Shown here: positions 24,080-35,185 of the stretch, piece after piece | How positions within the stretch are numbered: the first letter of the stretch is position 1 | Layout of the letters: the number at the start of each line of letters is the position of its first letter | From: Immersiella caudata | Lineage: Eukaryota > Ascomycota > Sordariomycetes > Sordariales > Lasiosphaeriaceae | Assembly: GCA_030512335.1 (NCBI GenBank) | Contig: JAULSU010000006.1 | Location: 2,728,001 to 2,792,000 of the forward strand | Reading direction: 5' to 3' | Length of the DNA stretch: 64,000 nucleotides | Program-made: the position numbers and the translations under genes | Notes under the pieces: model-generated | What the model saw: the letters and a program-made list of their open reading frames with translations, nothing else | Told to the model about the DNA's origin: nothing | Database searches by the model: none

Positions 24080-25766
24080 GCAGAGTTGACAGGAGTCAGC
24101 TGAAGTATAAAAAGAGGAGGCCAATAATTGTTACGAGGTGAGGTAGGCGTTGGTGGGGCTCACCGCTCGGAAAATGCAAAACGCCTCGCTATGCGTGGCG
24201 CCCTTGGCTCTTCCGTAAAGAGCTAAGACAGCAGCTCCGGGATTCGACACCGACCTACCGAGGATTTTGGAACGACGACTCGAGACTGAGAGACGACCGA
24301 GACGGAGCCGCGCACGATGACGAAGGAACTTGACGACGTCCCGAACACATTTACTATTTATTCAATCTTGCCGCACAAATTCCCCCCTGCACTTCTTCTG
24401 TTCTTGTATATTAGTTGCGTTGCCATCCATCATCCTCTTGTTCGGTTCCTCAACTCACCGGATTAACATGTCATGTTTGTCAAAACTGTCGCTCTCGTCT
24501 CTGCCGTCGCGTCTTCCCTTGGATACCTTGTGGATGGTGGGCGGATGATGGTTGATTACGAGGAAGGAGCACCAGATACGTTTTTATGGACAGAAAGGAA
24601 GGAGCGGCTGGTTGGGCTGGATGGATGGATGGATGATTGGGGATCCGATCGGAGCTGTGGCGTGTGTCAGATCGGCCAGGCATTTACTTGGAATGTGTTT
24701 TGCCGGTTCTAGCGCGGGAGGCTTCTTTTCCTGCCTTGTTTTTTGCGATTTGTCTTGTTTGTTTCCTCGTCTTTGCCTCTGCTGCTGTGCCGTTTCGTTT
24801 TGCCTGTTGAGGGACGCATAAATACCTACCTTGGCAGCACTGTTTCGGATCGATACCAATTGTTGTGTTTTTCTTTGGCTTTGGGGCGGTGTCCTGCTAT
24901 ACTCAAAATATTCGACCTTGTGTGTTTTGGAAGTTTCTATTCTGATGATTGCGGCGGCGTGCGGATTGCAACGATGAACGGAGTTATGTGTGCGAGCGTG
25001 ATGAGAGCGTGTGGCAATCTGAATTGATGGCTTGGTGGTTTCTTCTGCGTGCATCGACGATGTTGCGTCTCAGCGGCGGTGATTGGAGTCAATAACATAT
25101 ATCTGGAGACGGGGAATGGAGGCCATTGAAGAAAAGACGACACAATCAGGGCTTGAAGACACTGTTTTGTATATACCCAGCCAACCTACATGTCAACAGA
25201 GCTCTGAATCAAGAATTGGTGATCCGAGACACGGCCTCAAGTGATGTGTGTACGCTTTCCGGGCTGACATGTGGCTCTCTTGCCCATCAAGCTCGCCGGC
25301 GAAAGGGCTTTTCCATGCTCTACTTTACCTCGCGCCGTTTCCTCTACTCATCAGGAGACAGCTGGGGGGAGCTGAGTTCAAGGCTTCATACTCGCAACCG
25401 CACACAGAGCAGACGCTGCTCACGTCTCAGCTGCAACTTAAATCCGTAATTGGTTTCCTATTGCCGGGCCGAGTGATGGGTAGCGACGGGCATGTCGGCA
25501 CGCTTGTTCTTTTGAGGCTTCCGTCCTGGCACGCTGCTGGTGACGAGAGCGCCTGGCGTGCAACATGAGTGTTGTGGGAGTCTGGCAGCTGGCAACGGTT
25601 TGTCGGCTCCGGGGTCCCCACCCAATTTTATCAAACTTGTCCAAAATTCGGGTCCGAGCGCAACCTCAACGCTCGCCAGCCACATGACCGCCGACCTCAT
25701 TGGTGACCCTTCTTCACCACTCCTCGCTGAAACTCTAGGGAGAAGAGAAAAGAAACCAAGATAAAA
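24080..25766. other. Intergenic region between vib-1 and the DUF2011 gene
   Basis: This is the probable vib-1 3' UTR followed by the promoter of the next gene. A GGAT tetranucleotide run lies at about 24619-24636. ORF 24473-24712 (79 aa) starts with a signal-peptide-like sequence but is otherwise unsupported. No other gene is seen. Confidence 0.5.
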
Positions 25767-26646
25767 ATGTTTGAGGTCCCAGACGCCAAGCGGTAAGCAC
25801 CCGAGCCACTGCTACGCGCTCAATCTCGCTCAATGTGCATAGAAAGCTAATTCTGCATTCAGCGTGAGGCGTGAAGATCTCTTCGACTCGTCATCTGAGC
25901 GAGGATCCAGTCCTGATGAAGAAAACGAAATTGCAGCAGCGAGGCTTCGAACGAAGCTGAATGCCCAGCTCTCGAACCTCCTCGCCGTCAACGTTGACGC
26001 TGGTCGTCAAGGCGACGAGGATGTTACCATGGGAGAGGATGGCGGTGACGAACAACCGCCAGAGGAAGAGTTTGAATTTCGATTATTTTCGACCTCGGGT
26101 CCTTCACAGAAGATTGTTCTTTCTACGGAAGGGAAGCATGAAGGGCCAGCTTTGTCGCAGCGGCCAACATCGTTTTACGTGAGAGGGGAGCTCACGCCAG
26201 AGGAGCTCGAGAGATTCAAATCCGCAGCAGTCAACGGAGCGGATGTGATCGCCGAGGCAAGGAAACGGGCGTGGGGGCTAGAGGTCCCTTGGAGGGTCAC
26301 CGAGATTGTGGTGTCGACGGGGCGCAAACAACATCGAACCAGTGCTCAGGCAGCGACAGCTTCAGGGACAAAAGCAACAGAAGGAGAGCCAGGGAAGAGA
26401 AAACGGCCAGGAAAGAAACAGAGGATAAAGCTCAGGAAGGAGGAGAAGTCGAAGAAGGAAGACGAGAAGAAGAAGATGACCAAGGAGGAGCATCTCAAGG
26501 AAAAGAAGAAGCGGTTGAATAGGGAGAAGAAAATCAAGCGCAGGCAGAAGGAGAAGGAGAAAAAGGCGGCTATGAAAGGGGGATCAGAGGCCAACAATAG
26601 AGATGAGTCTGCGTCTGCTTCTGCTTCTGAGGCGGAGAGCGATTAG
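25767..26646 (+). CDS. DUF2011 family nuclear protein, lysine-rich
   Basis: Two exons, 25767-25792 and 25863-26646, flank a 70-nt intron, giving 269 aa. The start 'MFEVPDAKRVRREDLF' is the N-terminal signature of the fungal DUF2011 family and supports the 26-nt first exon. Residues about 60-150 hold the family core, with 'FEFRLFS' and a 'TPEELERFKSAA' helix. The C-terminal third is almost all Lys/Arg/Glu and strongly helical or coiled-coil ('KKKRLNREKKIKRRQKEKE'), with several possible nuclear localisation signals, ending in a Ser/Ala/Glu tail. The biochemical role is unknown. The composition suggests a nuclear or nucleolar location, which is inference. Confidence 0.88.
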
Positions 26647-27400
26647 GCGGCAAGTTTTGGCCTGTGGGAATGCGGAGCACAGGGTGAAATGGGCCCAAGT
26701 CCTCTGAAAGCTTATGAACCAGGTCGGGCCCGTCGGACAGGCCTCACAGTGTGAGTGCTGGGGGCTAGTTGCTTCGTGTGTGCGTGTACACAGCCAGACA
26801 AAGAACTGTCTTCCAGAGTCCACTCTATCCAGATGCTCGAGGAATTCAGTCCTGTGTTTGGTCCATCAAATGCCCCTGAAAATGATGTCAGTCAGCCCGG
26901 ACGTTCAACCAAACAGTGTAAAATAAGGCATCACACTGGCTAAGTGACACTGTGGCTACGGTCCTCAAAACGCCTTGTATGTAATAAATATCACACCTCC
27001 AACAGGTTGTAATACCTGAGGCAAAGCCATCCTATTTGCGAGCTTGTGTGCCCAGGCGATTCCTGGAATGTTTGAGGGTTGGGGGTTGATTTCTCCTTCC
27101 GCGCACCTAGGGTCTTCGGGAAGCAGGGGTCTGACACGGGCGGGCACCTTCCTGTGGCAGCGGGCTCATCCTTGCCGCCGCATAGCTTAGCGGGACAGCA
27201 ACAAACGTCTTTTCAACTTCAACGTCCTCAGCACCCTCACGGCAACAAAAACAAGCGCTCCGACGAGCTCTGCACGCGCCGATTCACTCTTTCATTTTAG
27301 GCTTACGATCATTATACAATGAGCCCGTGTTGCTAGCCAGTGCCAACTCTCGAACGCGACCGCCTCGTCTGCCCCGCCAAATCGCATAGCTTCGAGTCCC
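26647..27400. promoter_or_regulatory. ham-2 upstream region
   Basis: This 754-bp stretch lies between the DUF2011 stop and the ham-2 start. It holds no gene and presumably contains the 3' UTR of the former and the promoter of the latter. No distinct site was recognised. Confidence 0.5.
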
Positions 27401-30400
27401 ATGAACTCCCTGTGGCCCTCACGAGGCTCCGGCTCCGGCTCCGGCTCGGGTGATGCCTCGCCAGCTCCCAGTGCCGCTACAGACACCGGTGCCGACGAGA
27501 TGATTCTAGACTCGCCCTCCGTTTCCACGCCCAACACTGCCCCGGGCCAGGGCGGGCCCCCGCGACCGCTACTCCAGCGCAACATGCCGTCGCAACCGCC
27601 CCCGGCGGTTCCCAACGCTCCGGGCTCTGCTTCCTCCTCCCAATACCCACCTCAGTCCCCCGGAGGACAGACACAGCCCCCCGATTCCCTCTCCCTCGCC
27701 CAGCTTCGGCGTATCGTCGCCGAGTTCCCGCGAACAGAGCCCATCGCCTACGACTATGTCTACACCGACATGGGCCCTCCGGAGGAGGAAATCGACGAGT
27801 GGTTCGTGTACAACTTTTGGCAGTGGGTTCGCCTTAATGCGGCGAACCGCGCCTTCCACAGCGTATGGGGAAAGATGTTTGGTCAGGACTTTGGCTGGGT
27901 TGATCTTGGGAGGGACGCCCATGGGAAGTTCGTGGACGCGGCGCTGGCGGGGATTCGCTCGCGGGATAGGACAGCGCGGAGCGAGGCCATTGGGACTTTG
28001 GTATACTTGGTACTGGGGCGGTGGACCGAGTCGGTGAGGAATGCGGCGGTGCCGAGCCTGAAGAACCCCAAAACAAAGTCGGCGGCAACGAAGGTGCAGA
28101 TGGCTGCAATCAAGGAGGGTGTGAAGCTGTTGTCGGATTGCGGGGGGATTCCGCTGGTCTGGGAGGCGTTAAGGGGGGCCTTTGAGCCGTTTTGGTATGT
28201 CTCAGTGGTGCTTATTAGGGGGGGGGGGGCGCATGTGCTAACGGAAACAGGTCCGATGATGCTCCGCAGAATTTGCAGGTGCTTACAGAGGAGCTGATAC
28301 ACTTGATGACAATCATGTACATGGCCATACAGGGGACGCTCGATGACCCAGAGGGGATGAGCTCGATTGAGGCGGAGCTCCTGGCGCTCAATCCGAGTCT
28401 AGTACATTTCATGCTTCATGCCACGGCAAAGCTCAGATGGGACGAGGCGTATAGTCTTCCCCAAACACAGGTACGTTGTCGTTGAGTTCGTTGCGATGCA
28501 AAGGCTGACGAAATAGATATTCCTGTTGTTTTGGAAATCCATATTACTTGTGTTTGGGGGCACCAAGGTGATCGAGGCCACCAAAAAGGCCACGAGCGAA
28601 ACGCTGGAAGACGACTCTGACAAGGAGGAAATCACAGCATCGCCCTTAGACTACCACGTATTTCGGCAGGAAATCACATCCAAATACCCCGCCTACATCC
28701 CACCCCGGCCAGTCATCCCCCTCGAGGCTGAGCAAACCTCCGTCCTTCCTCAGCTACATCACCACCCCGTTAGAAACAACGGTGCTAACGGTATCCTCCC
28801 TGGGCCTCCTGGTCAGAGCGGGGGAGCTTCGATTTTGCACCAGCCCGTTCATATCGCGACACCCGCGCCGTCGCCCCCGCCAAGTCCTAGCGTGGGCGGC
28901 AAGGGCGGCAAGAAACAAAATTATCAGACGAATCAGAACTTCCCATTTATGTACCCTCCCCTGGATGCGACGAGCAACAGTGCCGGTGGCAAGGGAGGTG
29001 CTGGTCTCCAAGACCTCCTGGTGGGCAGGAAGTGGGAGGGCAGTGACGTGCCGGCATCGATCCTTGAAGCCGGCGAGCTGTTCTCCAAGAGGGTGCGGAT
29101 GACCCGAGCTTTGCGACAGATATGGAATGAGAGGGAGAGGTTCCTCAAGTTTGAGCGCGGGTGGGATGGCCCGGATGATGACATTGTTGACGAACTTGAC
29201 CTCTCATCACTCACGCTTGAGGAAAGGGAGGAGCTGGGGCTAGACCGGTCCGGAGCGGGCAAGGGCAAAAAGAGGGCGGACGATGAGGCCGACTATGGGC
29301 CTCGGGGCGTCGACGCGCGCACAAAGCAAAGGCTTGACGCGGTAGAGGCTTTCTACGCAAGTAAACCCAAACCCTGGCCGTTGCTCGTTGCTAACATGTT
29401 TCCAGAGCGAGGCATTGCCCCATTTGCAGTCGTTGGTTATCGTCTTGCTCAAGCAGATCATGGCAATAGCCACACAGTTGATCAACGCACCCGCACCCGG
29501 CCAACAGCAAGGTATCATCGGACAAAATGGGGGCCGGGTTAATGGCGGCCCCGGGCTCATGAATAACGCAATGAACGGGCTAGCCAAAGCAGAGGTGACG
29601 TCGCCGTCAGACAGCGATGTGGACGAGGCGAGAAGTAGGGAAGTTGCCGCTAAAGCTGTGACGGGGATACTCATCACATTGCTGAAGTGGTTTAAGCTGT
29701 CCCGTACGTGTTCTGAAGTGCGCGACCCGCCCGCCTGCTAACTGTGGTCCCGCAGATATTCTCAAGTTCGAGTACATGACACAGTTACTGTTGGACTCCA
29801 ACTATCTTCCACTGGTGCTGAAGCTGTTTGCCCTTCACGATGTCCAGCAAGTCGTCGAGACCAAGCTGGACCGAATCGAACACAGGTCCGTACCCTTTTA
29901 CCCTTTGCCAGAAAACCTCTAACGATTTTCAGCTTCTTCTACTTCTGCGGTTCTCGCGCAGGCGCCATTCCCAACCCCGGCCTTCCCAACGCAGCAATTA
30001 CTGAATTTGAAGAAGACGAAGAGGAAAGCGAAGATGACGCCGCACCGCCGCCCATCAAGCGCATCCGCTCACCCGAAGGCGAAGTCGCCGCCGCCGCACA
30101 GCAGGCTACATCCCCACAAACCAACCAACGCCCAGAGGTTGACGAACTCGGATATCCCGTTAACCCCCTTCCAAAGGAACCAATCACCGACTTCTCCCGT
30201 CGGAACTTTTTCTCCCTCATCAACTACCTCCGCGTCATGCAAAAGATCTGCAAACACAAGGCCCATCGCAACTTACTCATGGTGCAGTATAAGAGCTCTG
30301 GCATCTTGCGCAAGAGCCTCAAGGTCCCGCAGCAAGAGCTCCGCCTCTATACACTCAAACTCTTCAAAAATCAAGTCCCATACTGCGGCCGCAAGTGGCG

Positions 30401-30722
30401 CCAGACGAACATGCGTGTCATCACAGCGGTATATTTGCACTGCCGGCCGGAGCTGAGAGACGAGTGGCTCGCGGGGTCGGATGTGGATGCCGAGGTGGAG
30501 GAGGCGCTGCCCCTGGAGCAGGCGCTGAGGAGCCTGACGCATTGGTTCAATATGAGGCGGTATCCGGAGAAGATGGCAAAGGATGTGAGGGACGCAATGA
30601 GGGAAGAACAGGACTTCTTCGTCAGGGAGCTGGATAAACTGGAGGTGAACTGGAGCGAGATGGACGGAGATGATGCATCGGTAAGGTTGGACTGGGAGCA
30701 TGAGGGGGGTCCCTGGGGGTAA
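27401..30722 (+). CDS. ham-2: STRIPAK complex protein HAM-2 / Far11 / STRIP homologue
   Basis: Six exons: 27401-28194, 28251-28470, 28517-29356, 29406-29703, 29756-29885, 29933-30722, giving 1023 aa. The first ~100 residues are Ser/Pro/Gly-rich. The N1221 domain follows ('RIVAEFPRTEPIAYDY...PPEEEIDEWFVYNFWQW'). The C-terminal DUF3402 half has 'ALPHLQSLVIVLLKQIM', 'HILKFEYMTQLLLDSNYLP' and 'SRRNFFSLINYLRVMQKICK'. Homologues (Neurospora HAM-2, Sordaria PRO22, yeast Far11, human STRIP1/2) are core STRIPAK subunits needed for hyphal fusion, septation and fruiting-body development. Intron 3 (29357-29405) appears to be GC-AG: only a GCAAGT donor after 'AVEAFY' joins in frame to 'SEALPHLQS'. The other introns are GT-AG. 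An acidic, Ala/Pro-rich insert sits in exon 6 between 'NAAITEFEED' and 'RNFFSLIN'. Confidence 0.95.
29357..29405 (+). other. Non-canonical GC-AG intron in ham-2
   Basis: A 49-nt intron starts gcaagt, has a gctaac branch-like motif and ends tttccag. The GT at 29361 would leave a one-base remainder that puts the conserved downstream 'SEALPHLQSL' out of frame. The GC donor four bases earlier leaves phase 0 and restores it. GCAAGT is the usual consensus of GC-AG introns. Confidence 0.8.
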
Positions 30723-30988
30723 AGCTACCATATGGATGGAAAGGGGGCCGGGCACAGACAGTGTGGAGTTGGGAAGCGTTGTGTTTATTTGGACGGTAGG
30801 AACGGAGCTGGGCGGGCGGTGTGTAGCGATGTATACAATACGACGGTTATACCTATGGGACCTGTTTTGATTGTCGACCGGTTACACTTCAAACGTGCGC
30901 AGCTCTCGCCATGAAGCTATTGGTATTCATACTGGGGATTATGACTCCTAAACTAATCTGACCAAGCCGTGAACCTGTTCATCTTTCC

Positions 30989-31995
30989 CTATACCCGCTC
31001 GTACACACCATCGGAATACCGATAGTTGGCAGGCGGATACTGCGCCAGCGGCACCTCGTCGAACCCGTCGCTCCTCCGAGGCTCCCCCCTCCACGGGTCA
31101 TGTCCAGCATAACTCAGCGCATCATACTTTGGGCCGCCATCCCCGTTTGAACTCCCCACCCGTGTCTGCTCTGTAGCATAGCTCTCCCTCACATCATCGG
31201 GCTGGGCGTGCTGTGGCAGCGCATTCGGATTGAACGGATCAGCTGGCGCCGCGGCTTTCTTCCGCCGGAATAACCTGCTCCAGAAGCCCCCTCCTTCGTT
31301 CTCCGCGCGAGTCCCATACCCCTCAGTGTAATTATTCGCCGGGCTCGGGCCGTACCGGCTTTCCTTCCGGTGGTGGCGTATGAGCGCCCACTCGGCAACG
31401 ACGCTGAACAGGAACATGAAGCTACCCATCAAGTTAGCTCCGGCCGCATCAACACATTAAAAGAAACAAGGGGTGCTCACATATTCACGACTCCCACCGC
31501 CAAACAAGCCTTCACCATCCTACATCCTACCCCCAACGCTGGGAGTCCCTCTGCGGGTGTCCCCGTGTTCACGTCCCCACTCCCAAACGGCGTCTCCGCC
31601 CATCCCGTCTCGCAACTTGCGCTTCCCCCCTTATTCGCCGCCGCAACGTAGATGAACGCCGCGGCAAAAGCGACATCGAATACCATGCTCATCAATGAGG
31701 TAAATGGCTTCACGGGGATGGACCTCTTGCGAAAGCAGATTCGCGTGAGAATGCAGAGGGAGGTGTATAAGATGGCGGAGCCGGCGATGCCGGCGACGGC
31801 GGCGAGGGATGTGGGTTGAGGTTGTTTGTGGCTGGCGAGTGTTGCCAGAAAGTAAGCGTACAACGAGAGGATAATGATGGAGGAGATGAGCTGAATGATG
31901 CGGAGGGAGACGGAGAGGGAGTGGAGGGCGGTGCCGGAGCCGGCGCCCATGTTGGCGGGTGTCAGTTGCGTATGTGTTTGAGAAGGGGGGGACAT
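30989..31995 (-). CDS. MARVEL-domain integral membrane protein
   Basis: Two exons, 31995-31481 and 31421-30989, flank a 59-nt intron with a gctaac branch site, giving 315 aa. Four transmembrane helices are visible: 'LRIIQLISSIIILSLYAYFL', 'LAAVAGIAGSAILYTSLCIL', 'MSMVFDVAFAAAFIYVAA' and one spanning the splice junction ('ACLAVGVVNIFMFLFSVVAEW'). This four-helix spacing and the 'R..QL..S...' start are typical of fungal MARVEL proteins. The loop between helices 3 and 4 has cysteines and Gly/Thr residues. The C-terminal ~130 residues are cytoplasmic, Pro/Arg/Tyr-rich. Members act in membrane apposition and eisosome-like domains, but no specific role can be assigned. It is convergent with ham-2, with 266 bp between stops. 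Confidence 0.87.
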
Positions 31996-32772
31996 GGCCG
32001 GTTGAACCGGAATTGAGGAAATTTTAGGCCCTCAAAATAAAAGCAGATAGAAGATATGAAGAGGTTGAGTGTGAGGCTCAAAGGCCGGGCGGTAACAGAG
32101 ACCAGTCAAGGTGTATGCACAAAGGGTGAGGCGAGGCTCCACCCTTCGAGAAGAGCATCAGCTCCAAACGGCTCGCATCACCGATGGGAAATCGACGCCC
32201 CAGCTTGGCTTATTATTACACATGACCGATCCATTCGCTCCATCCTTTTCTTAGATAATATCGCCCGGTCAGCCATGTACTAAACCCGAGAGGGCACCAG
32301 TCTGGGGCGGATATCGGTGCGTCTTTGTCGTCTGTTGGCTGCTGCGGTCTGGGATGACGAATTCGTTGCGACAGACGGGCCCGCGGCCAATCGCGGGGCC
32401 TCCCATGATGTCACTGCATATCAGGTCTTTTATCAGATGCTGCGCTGTGATTGGATAGCCAGTATCCTCCCCTTGAAGCAGTGCCACAGTTAAGGCTGGC
32501 TAAGAGTGGCGGTGCTCTTGACAGGCGACGTTTGATGCCAGACGAGCTGCAAGGCGTGCAAGGCTACCTCTGGCAGACAAAGTCGAGGCGCATGTTCATA
32601 CAGATATACTTATTCTGTCGCTATGTCCAAACCTCCATGATCTGCAAGCCCATCCGCTGCGTTGCTCTGACATGCAACCCCACCATCCAATGTGCAACGC
32701 CATCTCGATGCAGCAGAACACATTATGAACACAAGAATGAAGGAAATATGAAACAATGCTCCCGTGGCTCGG
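31996..32772. other. Intergenic region, MARVEL gene promoter and SLC35F 3' UTR
   Basis: The MARVEL start and the SLC35F stop face each other on the minus strand across 777 bp. No gene is seen. ORF 32451-32891 is featureless. Confidence 0.55.
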
Positions 32773-34280
32773 TCATCCAACTGAATGGTCCGCGGACCGA
32801 CGGATCCCTGCCGTCGCCTCCACCCTCTGCTCCTTGCCGCTGTCCTCGCCTTCCTCCTGGCTCTCGTGATTCACAAACACGAATGAGATGAAGACGATTC
32901 CAGCGCCAACCCAATACACCCAACTCGAGTATTGAGCGTACTGGATCATCTCGCCAATCAGCGAGAGGGGTATCGTGAGCGAGAGGCCGACTGTGACGAC
33001 CAAAGGTGTTGTGAGCAACATCGCGTAGGCCCACGACATATCGCTGAAAAAGGAGGCGACCGAGTTGGCCAAGATGATTGCCCAAATCTGTCCTGTTGGC
33101 GGTAGTTCGAACTGTAACCATGTCAGCAATGTTCAGAAAACACCCCACTTCGGGGTGTGAAGGGTGAAGGGCGACCAACCGTTTCAATGCCGGTGAAATG
33201 CAAGATGAAGAAACCCGGCCAGAGAAACGCAACGTTGAACAACCCCACCAGCCCAAAGAACAACGGCATATTGACCCTGTCCTCGTTGCCCACCCGTCTC
33301 TTCATGACCGTCACATACACGCCGTATATGACCGCGCTGAAGAACGCCATGCCATCTCCAATGGCGATCTGCGCTGTCGTCTTATGCGGAAAATTGCCCC
33401 TATTATCGTTGCTGGCACCCGACAGGTCCACCGACGATATGAGGACCACGCCGGCCAACGAGGCGACCACCCCAACCAGCTTCCTCACCGAGAATGACTC
33501 TACCCCTGACACCGCACATAGTATCAGCGTCCAGATACTGCTGGTCGACGTCAGAATCGTCGCGCTCCCCACGCTCGTGTACTCCAAGCACGCTGACGCA
33601 AAGTAGTTCGCCAAAAACCACAGCATGCAAAATTCCAAGCTCAACCATGCCGTCTCTCCCAGACTCAGCTTCTCGTCCGCCGCGGCCCTCCTCCTTCCCC
33701 TCCCCATGTCAAGCGCCTCCAAACTCCCCTCGTCATCCACCAGCAGCGCGCCGGTTTCGTCGTCTGCGCCCTCAGCCGCCTCGTCGTCCTGCGATTTGAG
33801 CGGCATGACCCCATACCTCACCTCCTGCCAGAGCTCCACCGTCCTGCCCTTGAGCGAGGATACCCCCGTCTGCGCGACATACCGTATCACCATCGGTATC
33901 AGCGATATCGCGAACATCGAGGTATTAACATAGACCAGGAAGAACGGCTTGCTGTAGGTGTTATCCGAGAAGATATACTACTGCCATCAGTACCACGCCT
34001 GTGCTTTATCCACCAGTCAACTCACACTCGCCAGAAAGTTTGAAACCGTCCACATCAACACCGTAAACAGCAACAGTGTTATCCCCAGCGTCCTCCTCGC
34101 TACACCAAGCAGCCCAAACCGCGCGCGCAAGCCCGACGCCGTGGTGCCCGTTGACGATCTCGACAACCCGCGCGCAACCAGCGGCACAGAACCCGATCTT
34201 CGCCTCGAGGAACTCGGTCGGGAGTGGTGATCGCGTTCGGGTGCCAACTCGGCTGGCATCAACGGCTCGGCGGGCGCCAT
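32773..34280 (-). CDS. SLC35F/EamA-type membrane transporter (DUF6-like)
   Basis: Three exons, 34280-34026, 33977-33180 and 33111-32773, with introns of 48 and 68 nt, giving 463 aa. The first ~65 residues are Ser/Arg-rich. The first helix is 'LGITLLLFTVLMWTVSNFLA'. After a hydrophilic loop of about 90 residues come helices such as 'WLSLEFCMLWFLANYFASA', 'SATILTSTSSIWTLILCAV', 'LVGVVASLAGVVLIS' and 'YWVGAGIVFISFVFV', which is EamA/drug-metabolite-transporter architecture. The 'YTSVGSATILTSTSSIWTL' element is typical of SLC35F5 and yeast YML018C, found at the vacuolar membrane. The substrate is not known. The splice joining 'FTGIET' to 'FELPPTG' restores a conserved family element. Confidence 0.9.
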
Positions 34281-35185
34281 CTTGAATTACCTCGAACGTG
34301 CCCAAACCGTAAACTTCACTTCTAGGCGAAGCAATCAACGCCTCGGGGTTTCGGTCGGCGTGAACAGAGGACGGAATTATTATCCTTTTTTTCGTCGTAT
34401 CCAACTCTAGCAGGTTACGACTTAATCTCCACTCGTCTCCTCAAGCGGGCCGGGGGCATCGTGGACTCGTAGGCACGTCCTCTCGTCAGCAGCAGGCAGT
34501 CAGTTGGGTCGGGCGGATCGGCTTCGCAGAGATTTGCGACGGACGCCTCGTCGAGAAAGAAAATCGTCGCGCGTTTGCGGGTGGGAAGCGCTAAAAGGCT
34601 TGCGGGAGCGAGTGACGGTGAGTTTGACGACGACCTGCTGATCAACATGGATCTCTGTGGGGGAAATGTCGGGGTGCGTGAAGAAGTTCTGGTCCCGTGG
34701 AGTGCCTCCGGGAATCTTCAGTGGGTCTGTGAATCAGCCGCTGCGGGACGGTTTCATTGGTGGCGCCGCTGATGCTACGGGCGGGATGCCGGCAATTGGT
34801 GCCAACATGAGGGTTAGGGTCGTCGTAACCGTTGGAGGTCCTGGAATTTGGGTAACAAAGGGGGTACGGCAAGGCTGAGCTACGGATACAGCCATTGTGC
34901 AGCAGGCATAGTTTATTAGTCCAATGCGAAATATGCTCGTGTCCCGTATACACCATGTCAACAGGTCTATGATGAACCTCGCCCTCAAACAAGTCTGCAC
35001 AAAAAATCCCTCGTGACACCCGCAAAATTAGAGTAACGAAACCCCGGTTCTCCTGGCAGAGCGCAACTCGAAAGCAGTAAAAGAACACGCCAGACGCAGA
35101 CCCAGCATGATATCATACAAGTAAGAGACCTCCGACTTCGACCAACAGAAGACAGGATTAGACGGTAGAGGAGTTAGACCGGCCC
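34281..35185. other. Intergenic region between SLC35F and ypt7
   Basis: This contains the SLC35F promoter and the ypt7 3' UTR. A 77-codon minus-strand ORF at 34415-34648 has a plausible coding flavour (see findings), and overlapping frames at 34657-34878 (+) and 34642-35088 (-) are also open. None has a recognisable domain. Confidence 0.45.

Noticed and set aside
23336..24124. 262-codon minus-strand ORF
   Set aside because: Gly/Arg/Val-rich antisense shadow of the Pro/Ser-rich vib-1 exon 3.
24185..24260. tRNA-like bases (gggattcgac) after vib-1
   Set aside because: No acceptor stem or A-box/anticodon arm could be folded around it.
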